64,000 nucleotides of DNA from positions 347,118 to 411,117 of the forward strand of contig JAUVNS010000001.1 in assembly GCA_030599585.1 (NCBI GenBank), given 5' to 3'. The position numbers and the translations under genes were made by a program. This document shows positions 58,264-64,000 of the stretch, piece by piece (within the stretch, counting starts at the first letter, position 1; every line of letters begins with the position of its first letter). A model generated the notes under the pieces. It saw only the letters and a program-made list of their open reading frames with translations. It had not been told where the DNA came from and made no database searches. Origin of the DNA: Promethearchaeota archaeon. GTDB taxonomy: Archaea; Asgardarchaeota; Lokiarchaeia; Sigyniarchaeales; SOKP01.

Positions 58264-61200
58264 TTACATTTTAAACGTCTTAATTTTCAGCATTTCAGCG
58301 ATGACCCAAAGGAAAACAAATAATCCAAATGGAAAATATGTATATAGATATAATTTATTGAAGTTTTGAACGATTTCAAGAGAATCAGTTTTGCTATCAT
58401 CTGTTAAATCACCAGAGTCTTGTAATTTTGCGTTTTTATCAACAGTTTCAAACGTAAAATTGCCTACAAAGAAGCTCTTTCTCCATATCTCTACAACGTA
58501 AACTTCAGGCTTTTTCAAAGTCTTAAAATTCGTAATATACAACTCGCCAATCGAGTCAATGCGATAATTCGTAGAACCATCTCCAAATATAGCTAGCTGT
58601 AGAATATCTTCGGGGTTGTCGAACGCATATATAACGATATGAAGTTCTTCGTTGAGGACAAATGGTGTATTGATATCCACCGCTTCCGCCACTCTAAGTG
58701 AAAATTTCACAGGCATCGTTCTTCCGGCATTATTTTCTTCAGTAGCGGGTAATAATTCTAAAACTGCCCAATTTCTAATACTAACGCTAGTTATTTTTAC
58801 CCCAATAAGACCGAATCTATCACTCGATTCAACAATCAGCAAATAATAACCATCGGGTAGATCGGTTGTGTTAAAAAATAACTGCCATTGTTTAGTTATT
58901 TCGTCGTATACTGCTGACATATTTTCAAAGTCATCGTGGATAAATATTCCATTTGCTCCATCATCCTCTCGAATGGTAAGGTTTACCCAAATAACCCCAC
59001 TCAAATCTTCTGCTTTCCCTGTGAATACAATACCGTCTTGCAGAGCTTGATTTTCTCCTGGTGTCTCCACAGTAATAGAAGGAGGTGCAGTATCTATAAA
59101 GAGGCCAAATATGGATAGACTTTCTACTTCACCATAGATAATGTTGTTATCCATGTCAATAAAAACTGTTATATCTTCCCATTCTCCTGAAGTTTCATTA
59201 TAATGCAAAAGAGTCAAAAAATTCTCATCTCCGACAACGCTCTCATCATAGGGAATTTCTAAGTGTATGGTACCTTCATACTCTGCAGTTGTAGTGATTG
59301 AATAATAAATATCACCTAACTGGAAACCTTCTGGTGAAATTGGCCCTGTTTCAGAACCTTCAATGGTTGTGGCTCCAGCTTCGGTAACTTCATCGAAAGT
59401 TAGATTAATAAAATAATTCTGGTCGGTGATCTGAACATTGGGTTCAGCAGGTGTGTAGGTGTCAACATTAGCTAAGGGATCTGTATTGTAAAGCAATATT
59501 TCGTTACCATCTGATATCCCATCACCATCAGAATCTAAAAGGTTTGGACTTGTACCTAGGATTATTTCTTCGGCATTTGTGAGACCATCACCATCGGTAT
59601 CTCCATTTGGGTCAGGTGTATAATCAAAGATAGGTTTATAATCTCTATTGATACCACCAGGGATATCATAGGGAGTATCTCCCATTCCGTCGTGATCGGC
59701 ATCTACACCTATATAATCTCCCCAATAATTTCCAATAACAGTATTATTCCAAAAATTTATTCCGTCATCAAATCCATTAAGGATAATATTATCAAATATT
59801 TTATTTCCCGAGATGGTATTAGAATCGCAATTAATTAAATGGATCCCATAATAAAGGTTATTATTTGCAGCGTTTCCCGTAATAGTATTATCATCGCAAT
59901 TATATAAATAGATTCCATTATCTCTGTTATTGTTTGCGATGTTTCCCGAGATGGTGTTGTTGTCACTATAATATAAATATATTCCAAAATAAGTGTTGTT
60001 GTTTGCGGTATTTCCCGAGATGATGTTGTTGACACAATAAAAAAGATATATTCCACGAACTTGATTTGCAGTTAAATTGTTACTTGCGGTATTTCCCGAG
60101 ATGGTGTTGTCGTAACACAGATCTAAATATATTCCATAATAATGGTTATTGTTTGCGGTGTTTCCCGAGAGGGTGTTATCGTGGCACCGCGTCCTTAAAG
60201 ATATTCCAGAAGCATGGTTATCGTTTGCGGTGTTTCCTATGATCTCGTTAGCAAGGCAGTATTTAGATAAATAGATTCCATAATTGTTACTGTTTGCGGT
60301 GTTTCCCGTAATGGTATTAGAATTGCAGTGATACGCTAAATAGATCCCATAATAAGTGTTGTTGTTTGCAGTGTTTCCAGAGATGGTGTTATCGTCGCAC
60401 CACTCGTATAAATATATTCCATAATAAGTGTTATTGTTTGCGGTGTTTCCTGTTATGGTATTTTCATAGCAAATATGGTTTAAATGTATCCCATATTGTT
60501 CGTTATTGTTTGCGGTGTTTCCCGAGATGGTGTTGTTGTCACTATCATATAAATATATTCCAAAATAAGTGTTGTTGCTTGCGGTGTTTCCCGAGATGGT
60601 GTTGTTGTCACAATATGTTAAATATATTCCATAATATTGGTTATCGTTTGCGGTATTTCCCGAGATGATGTTGTTGACACAATAAATAAAATATAATCCA
60701 CGATCTTGATTTGCAGTTAAATTGTTACCTGCGGTGTTTCCCGAGATTGTGTTGTTGTCACATTGACTTAAAATGATTCCGGCACCATGGTTATTGTTTG
60801 CGGTGTTTCCCGAGATGGTGTTATCGTGGCACCACCTGCTTAAATATATTCCAGAAGCATGGTTATCGTTTGCGGTGTTTCCTGAGAGGGTGTTATCGTG
60901 GCAACTTATGCTTAAATATATTCCAAAATAAATGTTGTTGTTTGCGGTGTTTCCCGTGATATTGTTACGATCGCAGGAAGTTATTAAATATATCCCAAAG
61001 TCGTTATTGTTTGCGGTGTTTCCCGAGATGGTGTTATCGTCGCACCACTCGTATAAATAGATTCCATAATTGTTATTGTTTGCGGTGTTTCCTATGATCT
61101 TGTTAGCAAAGCAGTATTTAGTTAAATAGATTCCATAATCTCTGTTATTGTTTGCGGTGTTTCCCGAGATGGTGTTGTTGTCACTATAATATAAATATAT

Positions 61201-64000
61201 TCCACGATCTTGATTTGCAGTTAAATTGTTACCTGCGGTGTTTCCCGAGATGGTGTTGTTGTCACATTGACTTAAACTGATTCCGGCACCATGGTTATTG
61301 TTTGCGGTGTTTCCCGAGATGGTATTATCATTGCAGTGATCTTCTAAATAGATCCCACATTCAATGTTATTGTTTGCGGTGTTTCCCGAAACCGTGTTGT
61401 TATTGCTATTGGATAATTTAATTCCATAATCATTATTAGAACAATTATTGTCAATTAGTTTTCCGTTATCAACATCTACCAACATTATGCCTGTGCTCGA
61501 GTTGAAAGTTTTGCAATTTCTAATCTCAAAATACGCGGTAGAATCTCGAATCGTAATGCTGGTCCCACCACAGCCATCCATGATGAGATATTCGATAATA
61601 TAAGGATATAATTCACTCCCGGAACCACTACACCATGGCTCCAAGGCAGCTTCCGCCCAAGTGTAATCACCTTCTCCATTGCTTATATCATCATCTACAA
61701 CAAGCGACAGAAGAGTGTACTCATCCTCCCAGATTGGATAATTATCCTGACTCCCTGCAGAACCGGGGATAAAATAAGGAGCGTCTCCTATACCATCATC
61801 GTTCAAATCTAACCCTTGGTAATCATCCCAGTAATTTCCAATAGTTCTATTATCCCATTGATTGTTAGTTCCCTCGTCGAAAGCATTTTCTACATTATCT
61901 GTAAAATTGTTAAGGTATATGATGTTTAAATTGCAGTTATATTCTAAATAGATACCATAAATTTCGTTACTGTTTACGGTATTTCCCGTAATAGTATTAT
62001 TATTACATGAATCAGCCAAACAGATCCCATATTTTCCGTTATTGTTTGCGATGTTTCTCGTAATATTATTATCCTGGCTAAAAAGGTTTAATTGGATTCC
62101 ACGTACATTTTCGTTTGCGATGTTCCCTGTGAGTTTATTTGCAGAACTGCCTATTAGAAGGAAACCAAACCCATTTCTTAAAGCTATATTAGTTGAGAGA
62201 GTGTTATTCCAGCTTTCTACCAAATTAAAACCCACTTGTGCATCAACAATGGAGTTATCAAAGAGGTCATTTTGGGAACTTTTCCACAAACTAAAACCAT
62301 AATAGCTCTCCCTAGCAATATTATCTGAGATAGTATTATTTGAGCTCTCTTGGAGATATAATCCTCTCCACCCATTAGTGATATCGTTACTCGAGAGATT
62401 ATTATTAGAACTATCTTTGAGATAAATACCATAAGTCCAAAAACTTGGCATAAAACTCTTTACCGTATTGTTTAAAATGGTATTTTGTGAACTTCCTTCT
62501 AAATGAATCCCATTCTGGGTATTATCAATTTCATTTTTGATGATATTACCATTTTGAACATTCAATAGGTATATACCCGTGCTCGAGTTAAAAATCATGC
62601 AATTTTTAATCACAAAATACACGTTAGAATCTCGAATCGTAATGCAGTTCCCTCCATTAGCATCTATGATAAGATTTTCGATAACATAAGGATACAACTC
62701 TGTACCAGAACCGCTACACCAAGGCTCCAAGGCAGCTTCCGCCCAAGTGTAATCACCTCCTCCGTTATTTATGTTATTATCAATAATAAATGACACAGGA
62801 GTATCCCCATCATCCCAGATTGGATAATTATCCTGACTCACTGCAGAACCGGGGATAATATATGGAGTGTCTCCGATTCCGTCATCGTTTAAATCTACAC
62901 CCGGATAGTCATCCCAGTAATTTCCAAAAGATCCATTATCCCATTGATTATCAATTCCGTCATCCCAAGCATTTACTCCATTATCTAAAAATATGTTTCC
63001 TGAGAAACTATTTTTATGTTCATATGGTGCATTCCATTCTGCTAAATAGATTCCATAATCATCGTTATTGCTTATGATGTTTTCAGCAATGGTATTATAA
63101 ATGCAGCCAGTCCAATAATATCCCTGTATTATTATTCCTTTATTATTTTCGTTTACGGTGTTGTTGGTAATTACATTGAAATAGCAATCCTCATTTAAAT
63201 ATATCCCATTTAGATTATTGTTTGCGGTGTTGTTGGTAATCGTATTATCAGTACATAAAACGTATAAATAGATTCCATGTTGAGAGTTATTGTTTGCGGT
63301 GTTTCCCGAGATGGTGTTGTTGTCACACTGATATAAATATATTCCATCATAAGTGTTGTTGTTTGCGGTGTTTCCCGTAATGGTATTATTATTGCAACCA
63401 GAGTTTAAATAGATCCCATAATAATCGTTATTACTTGCGGTGTTTCCCGTAATGGTATTATTATTGCAACCAGAGTTTAAATAGATCCCACTATAATCGT
63501 TATTACTTGCGGTGTTTCCCGTAATGGTGTTAAAGTCACAGAAAATTTCTAAATAGATCCCATCACCATAGTTATTGGTTACATTGTTTCCCGTAATGGT
63601 GTTAAAGTCGCAGTAATTTTCTAAAACGATCCCACTAATTTGGCTCAATATATCAATATTACTTGCGGTGTTTCCCGTGATATTATTATCATTGCAGTGA
63701 TATTCTAAAGAGATCCCGTAGTCATTTTCATTTGCGGTATTTTCCGTTATGGTATTATTATTGCAGTGATAGAATGCATAAATCCCATAAGTGTTATTGG
63801 TTGCTATGTTTTCGGTAATATTATTATCCTCACAATATTGGAGTAAATAGATTCCATAGAGATTTTCGCTTACGACGTTACCCGTAATGGTATTGTCATT
63901 ACACATATAATTTAACATGATCCCATAATTAGTGTTATTGCTTGCGGTGTTTCCCGTAATAGTATTATTATTGCTGCTAAAGGATAAAGCGATCCCATTG
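58264..64000 (-). CDS. Giant surface protein with NosD-like parallel beta-helix repeats, Ca-binding motif and C-terminal TM; N-terminus beyond window
   Basis: Dozens of NTISGNTANNNxxYGIYLxxxCxN units; two copies of GDYTWAEAALEPWCSGSGxELYPYxIE; DTDGDGLTNAEEI...LLDSDGDGISDGNEI; hydrophobic C-terminus. Frame stays open to 64000 (NGIALSFSSNNNTITGNTASNNTNYGIML). Confidence 0.9.
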   Translation of the reverse strand, partial: NGIALSFSSNNNTITGNTASNNTNYGIMLNYMCNDNTITGNVVSENLYGIYLLQYCEDNNITENIATNNTYGIYAFYHCNNNTITENTANENDYGISLEYHCNDNNITGNTASNIDILSQISGIVLENYCDFNTITGNNVTNNYGDGIYLEIFCDFNTITGNTASNNDYSGIYLNSGCNNNTITGNTASNNDYYGIYLNSGCNNNTITGNTANNNTYDGIYLYQCDNNTISGNTANNNSQHGIYLYVLCTDNTITNNTANNNLNGIYLNEDCYFNVITNNTVNENNKGIIIQGYYWTGCIYNTIAENIISNNDDYGIYLAEWNAPYEHKNSFSGNIFLDNGVNAWDDGIDNQWDNGSFGNYWDDYPGVDLNDDGIGDTPYIIPGSAVSQDNYPIWDDGDTPVSFIIDNNINNGGGDYTWAEAALEPWCSGSGTELYPYVIENLIIDANGGNCITIRDSNVYFVIKNCMIFNSSTGIYLLNVQNGNIIKNEIDNTQNGIHLEGSSQNTILNNTVKSFMPSFWTYGIYLKDSSNNNLSSNDITNGWRGLYLQESSNNTISDNIARESYYGFSLWKSSQNDLFDNSIVDAQVGFNLVESWNNTLSTNIALRNGFGFLLIGSSANKLTGNIANENVRGIQLNLFSQDNNITRNIANNNGKYGICLADSCNNNTITGNTVNSNEIYGIYLEYNCNLNIIYLNNFTDNVENAFDEGTNNQWDNRTIGNYWDDYQGLDLNDDGIGDAPYFIPGSAGSQDNYPIWEDEYTLLSLVVDDDISNGEGDYTWAEAALEPWCSGSGSELYPYIIEYLIMDGCGGTSITIRDSTAYFEIRNCKTFNSSTGIMLVDVDNGKLIDNNCSNNDYGIKLSNSNNNTVSGNTANNNIECGIYLEDHCNDNTISGNTANNNHGAGISLSQCDNNTISGNTAGNNLTANQDRGIYLYYSDNNTISGNTANNNRDYGIYLTKYCFANKIIGNTANNNNYGIYLYEWCDDNTISGNTANNNDFGIYLITSCDRNNITGNTANNNIYFGIYLSISCHDNTLSGNTANDNHASGIYLSRWCHDNTISGNTANNNHGAGIILSQCDNNTISGNTAGNNLTANQDRGLYFIYCVNNIISGNTANDNQYYGIYLTYCDNNTISGNTASNNTYFGIYLYDSDNNTISGNTANNNEQYGIHLNHICYENTITGNTANNNTYYGIYLYEWCDDNTISGNTANNNTYYGIYLAYHCNSNTITGNTANSNNYGIYLSKYCLANEIIGNTANDNHASGISLRTRCHDNTLSGNTANNNHYYGIYLDLCYDNTISGNTASNNLTANQVRGIYLFYCVNNIISGNTANNNTYFGIYLYYSDNNTISGNIANNNRDNGIYLYNCDDNTITGNAANNNLYYGIHLINCDSNTISGNKIFDNIILNGFDDGINFWNNTVIGNYWGDYIGVDADHDGMGDTPYDIPGGINRDYKPIFDYTPDPNGDTDGDGLTNAEEIILGTSPNLLDSDGDGISDGNEILLYNTDPLANVDTYTPAEPNVQITDQNYFINLTFDEVTEAGATTIEGSETGPISPEGFQLGDIYYSITTTAEYEGTIHLEIPYDESVVGDENFLTLLHYNETSGEWEDITVFIDMDNNIIYGEVESLSIFGLFIDTAPPSITVETPGENQALQDGIVFTGKAEDLSGVIWVNLTIREDDGANGIFIHDDFENMSAVYDEITKQWQLFFNTTDLPDGYYLLIVESSDRFGLIGVKITSVSIRNWAVLELLPATEENNAGRTMPVKFSLRVAEAVDINTPFVLNEELHIVIYAFDNPEDILQLAIFGDGSTNYRIDSIGELYITNFKTLKKPEVYVVEIWRKSFFVGNFTFETVDKNAKLQDSGDLTDDSKTDSLEIVQNFNKLYLYTYFPFGLFVFLWVIAEMLKIKTFKM
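59760..61440 (-). repeat. Dense tandem repeats of about 69-78 bp in the NosD-like gene
   Basis: Core gttgtttgcggtgtttcccgagatggtgttgttgtc recurs identically or nearly so more than 15 times. Confidence 0.9.
63130..64000 (-). repeat. Second block of beta-helix nucleotide repeats
   Basis: cttgcggtgtttcccgtaatggtattattattgcaaccagagtttaaatagatccca occurs twice back to back (63375-63490), with further variants to the window end. Confidence 0.85.

Noticed and set aside
60366-60668. 100-aa Cys-rich plus-strand ORF (CLRCFPRWCCC)
   Set aside because: Antisense product of the NosD repeat DNA, not an independent gene.
59760-64000. CRISPR-like regularly spaced repeats
   Set aside because: Repeats are in-frame coding units of a beta-helix protein; spacers are also related to each other and translate to conserved residues.
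1-64000. tRNA, rRNA genes, IS elements, transposases or integrases
   Set aside because: No characteristic sequence or ORF recognised by eye; a tRNAscan/Infernal run is needed to exclude small RNAs.

Overview
AT-rich archaeal window, about 55 protein-coding genes, no rRNA, tRNA or CRISPR recognised. Gene content (a Roadblock/longin-type protein, LRR proteins, archaeal PEP carboxylase, FwdA/B/D-like subunits, HdrA, FrhB-like proteins, a non-pyrrolysine MttB homologue, MinD/Mrp/NifX proteins) suggests an Asgard (Lokiarchaeia-like) archaeon; this is inference. Main finding: the ORF track splits one HdrA gene (39989..42016, + strand) at two in-frame TGA codons. Both fall where canonical HdrA has a conserved Cys (CRUG near the N-terminus, DCGIUVLAPIM in the middle). 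I read this as a double-selenocysteine HdrA, with a SECIS-like structure in the 3' intergenic region. Second finding: a near-identical 12-bp inverted repeat, GAATAATYATTC, at six sites, each upstream of an OsmC, NifX-like or DUF5320 gene. This suggests an undescribed metal/Fe-S/redox regulon, possibly controlled by the DtxR-like regulator in the window. Others: likely ATT/ATA start codons in two genes, a glycyl radical enzyme paired with a ferredoxin-only partner, an Fwd-like cluster fused to a CdhE-type Fe-S module with no visible FwdC, a VapBC-like pair between CoxE-like and MoxR genes, a decayed LRR unit, and very homogeneous repeats in a giant NosD-like protein.
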